Position numbers and translations under genes: made by a program
Origin: Microbacterium sp. zg-Y1090
GTDB lineage: Bacteria > Actinomycetota > Actinomycetes > Actinomycetales > Microbacteriaceae
Reading direction: 5' to 3'
Length of the DNA stretch: 64,000 nt
Assembly (NCBI RefSeq): GCF_030246945.1
Contig: NZ_CP126742.1
Coordinates: 2,852,001-2,916,000 of the forward strand
Notes under the pieces: model-generated
Told to the model about the DNA's origin: nothing
The model's database searches: none
Seen by the model: the letters and a program-made list of their open reading frames with translations, nothing else
Shown here: piece after piece, positions 20,293 through 28,073 of the stretch
Position numbering within the stretch: the first letter of the stretch is position 1
How the letters are laid out: every line of letters starts with the position of its first letter

Positions 20293-22458
20293 TCACGCGG
20301 CGGTGATCTCGACGACGGTCGCCTGCTGCGGGTTCTGCACGGGCGGGCGCACGCCGACGAGGGCCAGCTGGCGCCCGGTGAGCACCGTGTCGTGGTGCGC
20401 CCAGTCGAGCGGCGACTGAGCCGGCTCCTGCACGATGCCGCCGGGCGTGACGATGCGCACGCGGTACGTGCGATCGGGGTCGAGACCCGGCATCCGCACC
20501 CTCCCCGTCGGCGACGAGATGAGCGACTGCGTCTGGGTGACGGTGAAGAATGCGCAGGCCGCATCGGCGGCGACGACCCCGCGCACGTCGAGCCCCGGAT
20601 CGGCGACGTCGACGTTCACGACCCGGCCGGCGGCGACGAGCGGACGCACGCGCTTGGCCAGGGCCACCCACTCCGCGACGGCCGCCGCATCGGGCTCGGT
20701 GAGCGTCGTGACGTCCCACTCGATGCCGAAGTGCCCGAAGAGGGCGACCGCGCCGCTCATGCTCAGCGCGACGGTGCGGCCGGTGGAGTGCACGTGCGGG
20801 GTCGTCAGGTGCATGCCCATCATCTCGGGCGGCACCACCAGACCGGTGTTGCGCTGATTCTCGAGGCGCTCCACCGGGTCGAGGCAGTCGCTGGTCCAGA
20901 TGCGGTCGGTGCGATCGAGGATGCCGAGGTCCACGCGGGCGCCGCCCGAGGCGCAGCTCTCGATCTCGAGGCCCGGACGAGCGGCCTTCAGCTCGTCGAT
21001 CAGCCGGTAGACGGCGAGCGTGTGCGCGTGCACCTGCGCGGCGCCACCCGGGCCCGCGGCCGCGTCGACCAGATCACGGTTGTGGTCCCATTTGACGTAC
21101 GCGATCGGGTACTCGTCGAGGATCGCCCCGATGACCCCGGCGATGTAGGCGTAGGCCTCGGGATGGGCGAGGTTGAGCACCTGCTGCTGGCGCGCCGACG
21201 GCGGCAGCTCGACGCGGCCGCGCAGCAGCCAGTCGGGGTGCTGCCGGGCGAGGTCGCTGTCGGGGTTGACCATCTCGGGTTCGAACCAGAGCCCGAACTC
21301 CATGCCGAGCCCCCTGACGTGGTCGACGATGGGGTGCAGCCCGTCGGGCCAGACGCCGGTGTCGACGAACCAGTCGCCGAGTCCGGCGGTGTCGTCGCGG
21401 CGGGCGCGGAACCAGCCGTCGTCGAGCACGTAGCGCTCCACGCCGAGCGCGGCGGCGGCATCGGCGAGCGCGGTGAGCTTGGGCAGAGAGTGGTCGAAGT
21501 AGACCGCCTCCCACGTGTTCAGGGTGATCGGGCGCGGCCGGCGCGGATGCTGCGGGCGGGCGCGCCACTCGTCGTGGAAGCGGGCGGCGAGCGCATCGAG
21601 GCCGTCCCCCCACGATCCGAACAGCACCGGCGAGACGATCTCCTCGCCGCGTGCCAGCCGGATCTCCCCGGGGGCGTAGAGCTCGCCGGCGCCGAGGAAC
21701 GACTCCCCGGTCGGCACCCGTTCGGCGAAGGCGCGCTGGTTGCCGCTCCAGGCGAGGTGGATGCCGTGCACCCGCCCGCGCTCGAACCCGAACCCGGGGG
21801 TGCCCGCGGCGAGCAGCAGGGTGGCGTCGGCTCCGGGACGGCCGCGCCGGGTCTCCCGCAGGTGCGTGCCGAAGGTGAGGTCGTGGCGCTGTCCCGAGCG
21901 CTCCCGCAGGTGACGGCCGGTCGTGTCGAAGATCTCCGTGGCATCCCACGGCAGCGGCAGCGTCGCGTGCAGCGCCTGCACCGTGTACGGCGCGTCCGCC
22001 TCGTTGCGCACCGCGATGCGGCTGCGCACGAGGCCGGACACGCCCAGGCTCAGTTCGACCCGCGCGCTCAGTTCGGTCTCGTCGTCGGCGAAGTCGAGCC
22101 GCAGCTCATGCGCCGTCGCCCGGGCGTCGGCGAGCGTGAACCGCGCGCTGACACTCTGCCCATCGCGGTGGCCCTCGAGCGCGGGGGTGCCGAGCCAGCC
22201 GGCGGCGGCGGTGGTGAGCACGCCCAGCCGGGCGGTGCTGTCGAGACCCCCCGAGACCCGCTGCAGCCGCGCGGCGCGCGCGAGGGACTGCAGGGTCGCG
22301 ACCGGCGCATCGCCCAGGTCCTCGCCCCAGTGGACGATGGCCGGTGATTCCGCGCCGAGGTCGACCACGACGCTGGTCCCGCCGCGCCGCAGGTGGATGA
22401 CCTCGGATGCCGCGCTGGCGAGCGGAGCGGACGAGACGGCGGCGGCGGTGTCGGGCAT
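20293..22458 (-). CDS. Alpha-galactosidase, GH36
   Basis: The 721-residue protein fits bacterial GH36 enzymes, which release terminal alpha-1,6-galactose from melibiose and raffinose sugars. An N-terminal beta-supersandwich (about 1-310) carries the family block LEGHRDGQSVSARF. The (beta/alpha)8 barrel follows, with NTWEAVYFDH, VLDDGWFRARRDD and GLWFEPEMVNPDSDL. The nucleophile is the Asp of YVKWDHNRDL, and the acid/base Asp lies in IWTSDCLDPVER after CASGGARVDLG. No signal peptide is present, so it acts in the cytoplasm on imported sugars. TAGAAA (22466-22471) lies 7 nt before the ATG, suggesting a leaderless mRNA. It lies 79 bp before the TreS-like gene on the same strand. Confidence 0.93.
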   Translation of the reverse strand: MPDTAAAVSSAPLASAASEVIHLRRGGTSVVVDLGAESPAIVHWGEDLGDAPVATLQSLARAARLQRVSGGLDSTARLGVLTTAAAGWLGTPALEGHRDGQSVSARFTLADARATAHELRLDFADDETELSARVELSLGVSGLVRSRIAVRNEADAPYTVQALHATLPLPWDATEIFDTTGRHLRERSGQRHDLTFGTHLRETRRGRPGADATLLLAAGTPGFGFERGRVHGIHLAWSGNQRAFAERVPTGESFLGAGELYAPGEIRLARGEEIVSPVLFGSWGDGLDALAARFHDEWRARPQHPRRPRPITLNTWEAVYFDHSLPKLTALADAAAALGVERYVLDDGWFRARRDDTAGLGDWFVDTGVWPDGLHPIVDHVRGLGMEFGLWFEPEMVNPDSDLARQHPDWLLRGRVELPPSARQQQVLNLAHPEAYAYIAGVIGAILDEYPIAYVKWDHNRDLVDAAAGPGGAAQVHAHTLAVYRLIDELKAARPGLEIESCASGGARVDLGILDRTDRIWTSDCLDPVERLENQRNTGLVVPPEMMGMHLTTPHVHSTGRTVALSMSGAVALFGHFGIEWDVTTLTEPDAAAVAEWVALAKRVRPLVAAGRVVNVDVADPGLDVRGVVAADAACAFFTVTQTQSLISSPTGRVRMPGLDPDRTYRVRIVTPGGIVQEPAQSPLDWAHHDTVLTGRQLALVGVRPPVQNPQQATVVEITAA

Positions 22459-22529
22459 GCAGTCATTTCTAGCCGAAACCGCGGCGGTCGCCGCACGCGC
22501 CCCTCCCCCGGTGCGCCCGCTGCTGACCG

Positions 22530-22694
22530 TTACGGGTGGGTCGCCGCAGGCGCGTCGGGCTCGTCGCCGCCGGCCACGTGCTGCGCGCTCGCGGCGTCTT
22601 CGCGCACCTCGTCCGTGACGGCATCCGTGGGAGCCAGGTCGTCGGCGACGGCGTCATCGGCGTGGTGCTCGTGGGGCTTGTTCAGATCGCTCAT
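22530..22694 (-). CDS. Small acidic protein of unknown function (54 aa)
   Basis: The 54-residue product is rich in Asp, Glu, Ala and His (it opens MSDLNKPHEHHADDAVADD) and has no hydrophobic segment, so it is probably disordered and soluble. ATG 22694 has a perfect AGGAGG five bases upstream, which decides this start over an in-frame ATG 24 bp further up. It is 71 bp upstream of the alpha-galactosidase gene on the same strand. The function is unknown. Confidence 0.7.
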   Translation of the reverse strand: MSDLNKPHEHHADDAVADDLAPTDAVTDEVREDAASAQHVAGGDEPDAPAATHP

Positions 22695-22791
22695 GGTGTC
22701 CTCCTGGGATTGCGTCAAGGGTGCGGCGCAGCCGGCCTCCGCTCAACCGGGTTGACACCCACCCAGACGCGGGCGGGGTCTTCGCAACGCC

Positions 22792-23691
22792 CTACGAGGT
22801 CGTGTGCGACTCGGTGGCCGCGGGGCGCTTCAGCAGGCGGGAGATGCCCGTGACGACGAGGAAAATCAGCAGTCCGAGCACGAGACCGAAGACGGCGGAG
22901 ATCAGCGTGTCGACGACCCAGACCACGACGGGACCCGCGGCTTCGATCGCGTGGGTCACGAGGTGCACGAGGTCGTACGGTCCCGTCCAGAGAGTCTCGG
23001 CGAGGTTCGCGATCACGAGGTGACCACCGACCCACAGCATCGCCACGGTGCCGATGACGCTGATGACCCGGAAGACGGCGGGCATGGAGGCGACGATCCG
23101 GGCGCCGGTGCGCCGCACCCGGCGCGAGGCGCTCTTCATGAGCCGCAGCCCGACGTCGTCGATCTTGACCAGCAGCGCGACCGCCCCGTAGACCACGATC
23201 GTCATGGCCAGGCCGATGACGGCCAGCGCGCCGAGCGTCATCCAGATGCCGAAATCGGGGTCGAGGTTCGCCAGGGCGATGAGCATGATCTCGGTGCTGA
23301 GGATGAGGTCTGTGCGCACCGCACCCAGCACGAGCTTCTTCTCGTCGCGGGGTTCGTCGTCGGCGTGCGCGTGCTCGCGGCCGAACCACTCCAGCACCTT
23401 CTCAGCGCCCTCGAAGCAGAGGAAGCCGCCTCCGATGATCAGCAGGAACGGCAGCACCCAGGGCGCGAACGCCGTGAGCAGCAGAGCGATCGGGATGATG
23501 ATGACGAACTTGTTGACGAGGCTGCCGAGGGCGATCTTCCACACCACGGGCAGTTCACGGGCGGGGGTGATGCCCTGCACGTACTGGGGCGTGACCGCGG
23601 CGTCGTCGATCACGACGCCGGCCGTCTTGGCGCTGGCCTTGAGTGCGGCCGTCAGGATGTCGTCGACGACGGCGAGGAGTCCGACCGACAT
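22792..23691 (-). CDS. DUF808 (YedI-like) integral membrane protein
   Basis: The 299-residue protein begins MSVGLLAVVDDILTAALKAS, which with the following DDAAVTPQYVQGITPARELP is the typical opening of DUF808/YedI proteins. About six to seven hydrophobic helices follow; conserved stretches include LGSLVNKFVIIIPIALLL and GGGFLCFEGAEKVLEW. The role is unknown; E. coli YedI is only described as an inner-membrane protein. ATG 23691 has AGAAGG about 7 nt upstream, and an in-frame extension to 23865 is GC-rich filler. The gene stands alone between a small acidic gene and a divergent acetyltransferase. Confidence 0.88.
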   Translation of the reverse strand: MSVGLLAVVDDILTAALKASAKTAGVVIDDAAVTPQYVQGITPARELPVVWKIALGSLVNKFVIIIPIALLLTAFAPWVLPFLLIIGGGFLCFEGAEKVLEWFGREHAHADDEPRDEKKLVLGAVRTDLILSTEIMLIALANLDPDFGIWMTLGALAVIGLAMTIVVYGAVALLVKIDDVGLRLMKSASRRVRRTGARIVASMPAVFRVISVIGTVAMLWVGGHLVIANLAETLWTGPYDLVHLVTHAIEAAGPVVVWVVDTLISAVFGLVLGLLIFLVVTGISRLLKRPAATESHTTS

Positions 23692-23903
23692 GTGTGACCT
23701 TCTCTTCCCGAAGGGGCGTGGCGGCGACGCGCCGGACACGGGGGCGCTGAAGGCCCCGAGCGAGGATATCCCTTCGCGGGCGGAACTCTCGACGTGCCGC
23801 GGGGGCGGGCGGAGCGGCTGGCGGAGGGGATCGGTGCGGATGCCGCCACCCCGCGGCATCCGCACGGTCGACGTCGAGGACGCGTGCGCTGCAGGATGGG
23901 AAA

Positions 23904-24464
23904 GTGACTGTGCGCATCGAGGAGGTCCCCGTCGACGACGCGCGCGCCGTCGGGCTGCGCGGGATGCTGGACGACGAGTTGACCGTTCGGTACGGGCCGG
24001 TGACGTCCGGCGAGGATCCGGAACTCACCGCGGCGCGCCGCGAGGCCTTGCGCGTGCGCCCCGACGACGTCATCGCGACCTTCCTCGCGCTCGATGACGA
24101 CGGCACGCCGCTCGGGCACGTCATGCTGCGCCGCCTCGGCGTGGACGTCGAGCTCAAGCGACTCATCGTGCCCGCCGTGGCACGGCGCCGGGGTGTCGGT
24201 CGGGCTCTGACGACCGCGGTGATCGAACGAGCGCGCGCGGAGGGCGCACGACGCGTCATCCTGCAGACCGGGAAGCCGCAGCCCGAATCGATCGCGCTGT
24301 ACACGGCCGCGGGGTTCACGCCGATCCCCGTGTACGAGCCGTACGTCGCGTCGATGCCCACGTCGCTGTGCTTCGAACTGCCTCTGGTGGCACCTGGCGA
24401 TCGTGCGGGACTCCGAGATCGTCCCGACACCGACCGACGAAGCCCTCCTAGTTCTCTACTTTGA
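23904..24464 (+). CDS. GNAT-family N-acetyltransferase with a read-through C-terminal tail
   Basis: The protein is a single GNAT domain. Motif A is clear in VELKRLIVPAVARRRGVGRA (the R-x-x-G-V-G-R-A acetyl-CoA loop), and a C-terminal Y-x-x-x-G-F motif appears in ALYTAAGFTPI. The substrate is unknown. The natural domain end is near FELPL (about residue 163). The last 22 residues (from PGDRAGL on) are Arg/Pro/Asp-rich and are encoded by the start of a broken VOC gene read in another frame, so the original stop was lost at a DNA junction. GTG 23904 has CAGGAT (23892-23897) 6 nt upstream and no Shine-Dalgarno. Confidence 0.85.
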   Translation: MTVRIEEVPVDDARAVGLRGMLDDELTVRYGPVTSGEDPELTAARREALRVRPDDVIATFLALDDDGTPLGHVMLRRLGVDVELKRLIVPAVARRRGVGRALTTAVIERARAEGARRVILQTGKPQPESIALYTAAGFTPIPVYEPYVASMPTSLCFELPLVAPGDRAGLRDRPDTDRRSPPSSLL

Positions 24465-24615
24465 GGGGCCGGTAGACAGTGAACTCATTGCACGGATTGA
24501 AAGGGCGGGCGGCTCGCGGGGCGCCTCACGGAACCCGTACTGGGACGAGCACGGCGTGACGCTCAAGGACCCGGATGGCTATCTGCTGGTGCTTTCCACG
24601 TGTTCGTGGACGTGA
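24391..24615 (+). pseudogene. Truncated VOC (glyoxalase/bleomycin-resistance) gene, C-terminal half only
   Basis: The open frame from about 24391 reads HLAIVRDSEIVPTPTDEALL, then PYWDEHGVTLKDPDGYLLVL to a TGA at 24615. This is the second half of a VOC-domain protein: the N-P-Y-W-D-x-x-G-V-T-x-x-D-P-D-G-Y motif is its usual C-terminus. The first half is missing and the upstream DNA belongs to the GNAT gene. The fragment could start at GTG 24403 (70 residues), but half a VOC domain is not expected to fold alone. It marks one edge of the accessory region. Confidence 0.75.
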
Positions 24616-24773
24616 CCCGGTCCCGTGACAGAAGCGACGACAGCGACCCGCAGCAGCATGAGCGGTCCGCTCAGCGCGGTGAGGCGGCGAAGTCCCGGGC
24701 CCGGAGGGCTGGCGATCTCGCGGCATGTCATGACAGCTGTTCTCACGCCCGTCAGCCGTTCTTCTTTGCTCAT
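24579..24773 (-). CDS. Doubtful short ORF (64 aa) behind the AroA-like gene
   Basis: An ATG lies 6 bp after the stop of the AroA-like gene and opens MSKEERLTGVRTAVMTCREI. A mildly hydrophobic stretch LMLLRVAVVASV follows and the frame ends 64 residues on, overlapping the VOC fragment on the other strand by 37 bp. There is no clear ribosome site, and no family is recognised. It may be a truncated gene cut at the same junction as the VOC fragment, or chance. Confidence 0.25.
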   Translation of the reverse strand: MSKEERLTGVRTAVMTCREIASPPGPGLRRLTALSGPLMLLRVAVVASVTGPGHVHEHVESTSR

Positions 24774-24779
24774 GGACCG

Positions 24780-26123
24780 CTATCGGGCACGGGAACCGCG
24801 CGCCAATCGCTCCCACAACTTCGTGTACTCGGGCAGGTCCCCAGTCGCCGAACCGATGTCGTCGACGGTGACGTCGGGTACAGCAAGTCCGATCAGGGCT
24901 CCGGCGGTGGCGACGTGGTAGTCATGGTCGGCTCGCCAAACCCCGCCGGTCAGGGGGCGGGGAACCACGCGGATGCCGTCTGGTAATTCCTCCACCTCAC
25001 CGCCGATCGCACGAAGGTTGTCTACGAGTGCGTCGATGTGTGTGCTCTCGTTCCCGGTGCGGGGCTTCACTCCGGTGAATGTCGACGGCCCGTCCGCGAA
25101 GGCGGCGATGGCGGCCAGAATGGGGGTGAGTTCACTGATCTCCGACACATCGACGCGCGCGCGGCGGATGATGCGCTCGGCACCAGCGGTGACAGTCAAA
25201 GCTCCGCCCCGGCGGCGTGCGCGTGCGCCCATCAGCACCAGAATCTCGGCGAGCCGGGAGGCTGGCTGCGCGGAATGAGCGGGCCACCCTGGGACGGATA
25301 CGCGACCGCCGGCTATCATCGCGGCGGCGACGAACGGTGCCGCAAGTGACAGATCGGGCTCAATGGTCGCGGCTCTGGCCCGTACCGGCCCCCCGGGAAC
25401 GATCCACTCGGTAGGTGTCGGCTGGTCGACGTACACGCCGCGCCGGCGGAGTGCTTCGACGGTCATGGCGATGTCGGGGAGGCTTCCCAGCGGTTGGCCG
25501 ACGTGGCGGAGCGTCAGACCGACGTCGAACCGCGGAGCGGCCAGCAGCAGCGTCGAGACAAGCATGGATGAACGGTTGACGTCGATCTCCACGTGGCCCC
25601 CCCGGATGTGTCCGCGCCCGTGCACGGTCAGCGGCACAGTCCATGTGCCCGCGTCGTTGAGGTCACAACCGATGCTGCGGAGAACCTTGATCACCTCGCC
25701 CAGCGGACGGTGCGACCGGCTCTCGTGAATTTCCACGGTTACACTGCCCGAGGCACGGCCGGCGACGGCGAAAGCGACGGGGGCAACGCCGTCGGGCTCG
25801 GTGATGCTCACCACCGCATCGGTGGCGAGCGCAGCGGAGGGATCGACGACCAGATCCGGGCCGAAAGGCCCAGTACCGGCGACCTCCCGGATATCCACGC
25901 CCAGCACGCGCGAGGTCTCGATCACGCCCGCCAAAAAGTCAGAATGCAACGGCCGCATCAGCAGGCTTGAGCCCTCTGCACTGGCAGCAAGAACGATTTC
26001 GAGATAGGTCTGCGCCTGCGAACCCGGCACAGCGACCACGCCATCCAAGGGCCCCGCGGCCTGGGGGGCCCTCCACTCAGCCGGAGAGGCGATGAACCTT
26101 GGAGATAGCTGTGCGTTGTCCAT
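24780..26123 (-). CDS. AroA (EPSP synthase) paralogue lacking catalytic residues
   Basis: The 447-residue protein has the two-domain EPSP-synthase fold throughout: VPGSQAQTYLEIVLAAS near residue 32, SSMLVSTLLLAAPRF, EPDLSLAAPFVAAAM, SELTPILAAIAAFADGP and a DLPEYTKLW tail. The active site is not conserved. The family P-G-S-K-S-x-x-N-R reads P-G-S-Q-A-Q-T-Y-L, so the catalytic Lys and Arg (E. coli K22, R27) are Gln36 and Leu41. The G-T-x-x-R loop (R124) is missing, S-S-Q has become S-S-M, and the late Lys (K411) is Gly. It is therefore unlikely to make EPSP; a new enolpyruvyl-type or regulatory role is possible. TATGGT (26131-26136) is 7 nt before ATG 26123. Confidence 0.8.
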   Translation of the reverse strand: MDNAQLSPRFIASPAEWRAPQAAGPLDGVVAVPGSQAQTYLEIVLAASAEGSSLLMRPLHSDFLAGVIETSRVLGVDIREVAGTGPFGPDLVVDPSAALATDAVVSITEPDGVAPVAFAVAGRASGSVTVEIHESRSHRPLGEVIKVLRSIGCDLNDAGTWTVPLTVHGRGHIRGGHVEIDVNRSSMLVSTLLLAAPRFDVGLTLRHVGQPLGSLPDIAMTVEALRRRGVYVDQPTPTEWIVPGGPVRARAATIEPDLSLAAPFVAAAMIAGGRVSVPGWPAHSAQPASRLAEILVLMGARARRRGGALTVTAGAERIIRRARVDVSEISELTPILAAIAAFADGPSTFTGVKPRTGNESTHIDALVDNLRAIGGEVEELPDGIRVVPRPLTGGVWRADHDYHVATAGALIGLAVPDVTVDDIGSATGDLPEYTKLWERLARGSRAR

Positions 26124-26307
26124 GCCACGCACCATAGGGAACGCCGGTGAGTTGCGAAAGACCCCCGTTCGGCGCCATCCGTAAACGGGCAGTGCGCGTG
26201 GGCGGCGCCTTCGCGTGCGGTGCCGATGCGATGCGTCTCCGACTCCGTTTGCTTTGCCGCATCGCGGATGTCGGATGTCCGTTGCATGATTCGCTCGGGA
26301 GGTCACG

Positions 26308-26877
26308 ATGACAGACGTCGTATCCGCAGCAGGAGCTGTCTCGGCTGCGCTCGTTACAGGAAAGATGACGGAGTCGCAGCTTCGATGGAGCCGCCGCCAT
26401 GCCAGCGGGACGGCACTCATCCATGCGCTATTACCCATCAGTAGGTTGCTGCAGCAGCGGGATATCGCCACGGATACCACGACGTGGGCGACGGCAGTCA
26501 TCAATTGCATGGCGACCGCGCAGGCCGAGCGCTCCGCAATGCCGCGGCAGTGGGCGCACCTAGAAGGCAGCTTGCGGGCCGCGCTAGGTGAAGCTACTGG
26601 CCTTGGTCATGCTGACAGAATTCCGGTCGACGACTGTCGCGAGTTCTTCAACCCTGACCGCCATTGGATCGACTTTGCCGCCGACTACCTCACGCTCGTG
26701 CTCGCCGGTGTCGGATATTGGCGCGAAGAGTCGTCTACGCGACGCGCTGGCAGAATTCGGATCCCCAGCTTTGACCGGTGGCTCCAGGAGACCGGCCGCT
26801 ACTTCCCGGGGCTAGGAACGTGGCCATCCCCCGAGGCGCTCAAGAAGCACCGCGGTGGGCGATCGACCCTTCCCTGA
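26308..26877 (+). CDS. Uncharacterised protein (189 aa)
   Basis: The gene has a strong ribosome site, GGGAGG ending 5 nt before ATG 26308, and its codon use is less GC-biased than that of the flanking housekeeping genes. The product is soluble, with several Trp residues in the second half (HWIDFAADYL, VGYWREESSTR, SFDRWLQETGRYFPGLGTW) and no known motif. It is divergent from the AroA-like gene, with 184 bp between the two starts. A link between them is only suggested by position. I do not recognise the family. Confidence 0.7.
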   Translation: MTDVVSAAGAVSAALVTGKMTESQLRWSRRHASGTALIHALLPISRLLQQRDIATDTTTWATAVINCMATAQAERSAMPRQWAHLEGSLRAALGEATGLGHADRIPVDDCREFFNPDRHWIDFAADYLTLVLAGVGYWREESSTRRAGRIRIPSFDRWLQETGRYFPGLGTWPSPEALKKHRGGRSTLP

Positions 26878-27084
26878 GCAGCCGCCACTCGCCGACCCGC
26901 CGGGGGCCATCCCTTGGCGGGCGGTACTCGAAAGCGGGGCCTCGCGGGCGGGTCTCAGTCCGTCCGATCGCTATCCGCATTCGGGCAGTGCACGGCCAGC
27001 GGACCGCTTCGCACACTCCAACAGATGACACATACTCGTGCAGCTGTTCAGATCAATGTCGGCGAAGGCTCATAGCCTGGCATC

Positions 27085-27951
27085 GTGCAAGAACTATTCG
27101 ACCTAGCTTTCGCCCGCATTGATCGGGCGGGGGCCAGACGCCGCGAATTTTCGAAGGCGTGGGCGGACTACATCGCGGTGCACCCGTGGGATATCGACGT
27201 CCGTGAGACGGGCGAGCGGGAGTTCGAGATTCTCGCGGTCATGCGTGAGCCGGCGCCGATTGAGCTTTCAATGATTTTCAGCGACTGGCTTTCTGCGTTA
27301 CGAGCCGCGCTGGACAACGGACTTTACGCCTGGGTCGCGGCGGCGACCGGCCAGAACCCCCCGCCAAAAGCCGAACGCATCCAGTACCCGATCTGTTCGA
27401 CGCCCGGAGAGTTCGTTGACCAGCGCAAGCGGCTGTCCGGGGTGCCCGTCGAGATTCTCGACAAGCTTGAGAAGGCACAGCCCTACCGATCCCCGTACGG
27501 ACCAGAGAGCAATCTGACCTATTGGGTTCACGAACTGGCACGCACCGATCGACACCGTGCGGCCCACGTAGGAATCGGGCGAGTGGACGAGCATCGCATT
27601 CGACTTCGGGTACCGCAGGGGGTCACGGCAACTTTCGACGAGACTGTTCGGCCATACAGTCACATCGAAGGTGAGCTCGCTGTGGGCCGGTTCATTACTA
27701 GCAAGTCAATCTCGCGCTTCGACGTTGCCGCAGACCTCACGGGCGTTGTCATCGCTCCGGAGATTCGCGCTTGGGCGGACTTCACCCTCAACGGCGGCAG
27801 GCAGTCGCTGTGGAGCCGGATGGTCTACACCGAGTTCTTCATCCGCCACCATCTTGAGAACATGGCGGCCTTTAGCGACGCCACTCCCGCCGGGGGATTC
27901 AAAACGTTCGACATCGACGAGGCACAGGTCGCCTCCGCCGATGGCCGATGA
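27085..27951 (+). CDS. Uncharacterised protein with an 'LRAALDNGLY' motif (288 aa)
   Basis: The 288-residue soluble protein contains FSDWLSALRAALDNGLYAWV (about 69-88) followed by a conserved-looking IQYPIC. This resembles a widespread uncharacterised bacterial family with a D-x-L-x-x-L-R-x-x-L-D-H/N-x-x-x motif and a later F-P-I/Y-P-I. No enzyme motif is visible. GTG 27085 has TAGCCT (27073-27078) exactly 6 nt upstream, a leaderless geometry. The gene is convergent with an ATPase gene (122 bp apart) and sits in the lower-GC accessory stretch. The function is unknown. Confidence 0.72.
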   Translation: MQELFDLAFARIDRAGARRREFSKAWADYIAVHPWDIDVRETGEREFEILAVMREPAPIELSMIFSDWLSALRAALDNGLYAWVAAATGQNPPPKAERIQYPICSTPGEFVDQRKRLSGVPVEILDKLEKAQPYRSPYGPESNLTYWVHELARTDRHRAAHVGIGRVDEHRIRLRVPQGVTATFDETVRPYSHIEGELAVGRFITSKSISRFDVAADLTGVVIAPEIRAWADFTLNGGRQSLWSRMVYTEFFIRHHLENMAAFSDATPAGGFKTFDIDEAQVASADGR

Positions 27952-28073
27952 TCCGTGCACCGATTCAGCGAGCGCCGAGCAACGAGCTGGCGCCGCATCG
28001 TCGCCTTCCCTAGCGGCCTTCGCCGACCATCGATCCTTGATCGGGCGTGGCGGGGACTAGGTGAGCTCCGAAG

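Noticed and set aside
26124..26510. Extended N-terminus for the AroA-like protein
   Set aside because: The added residues have no family likeness and run over the start of the divergent gene; the -10 box at 26131-26136 fits ATG 26123.
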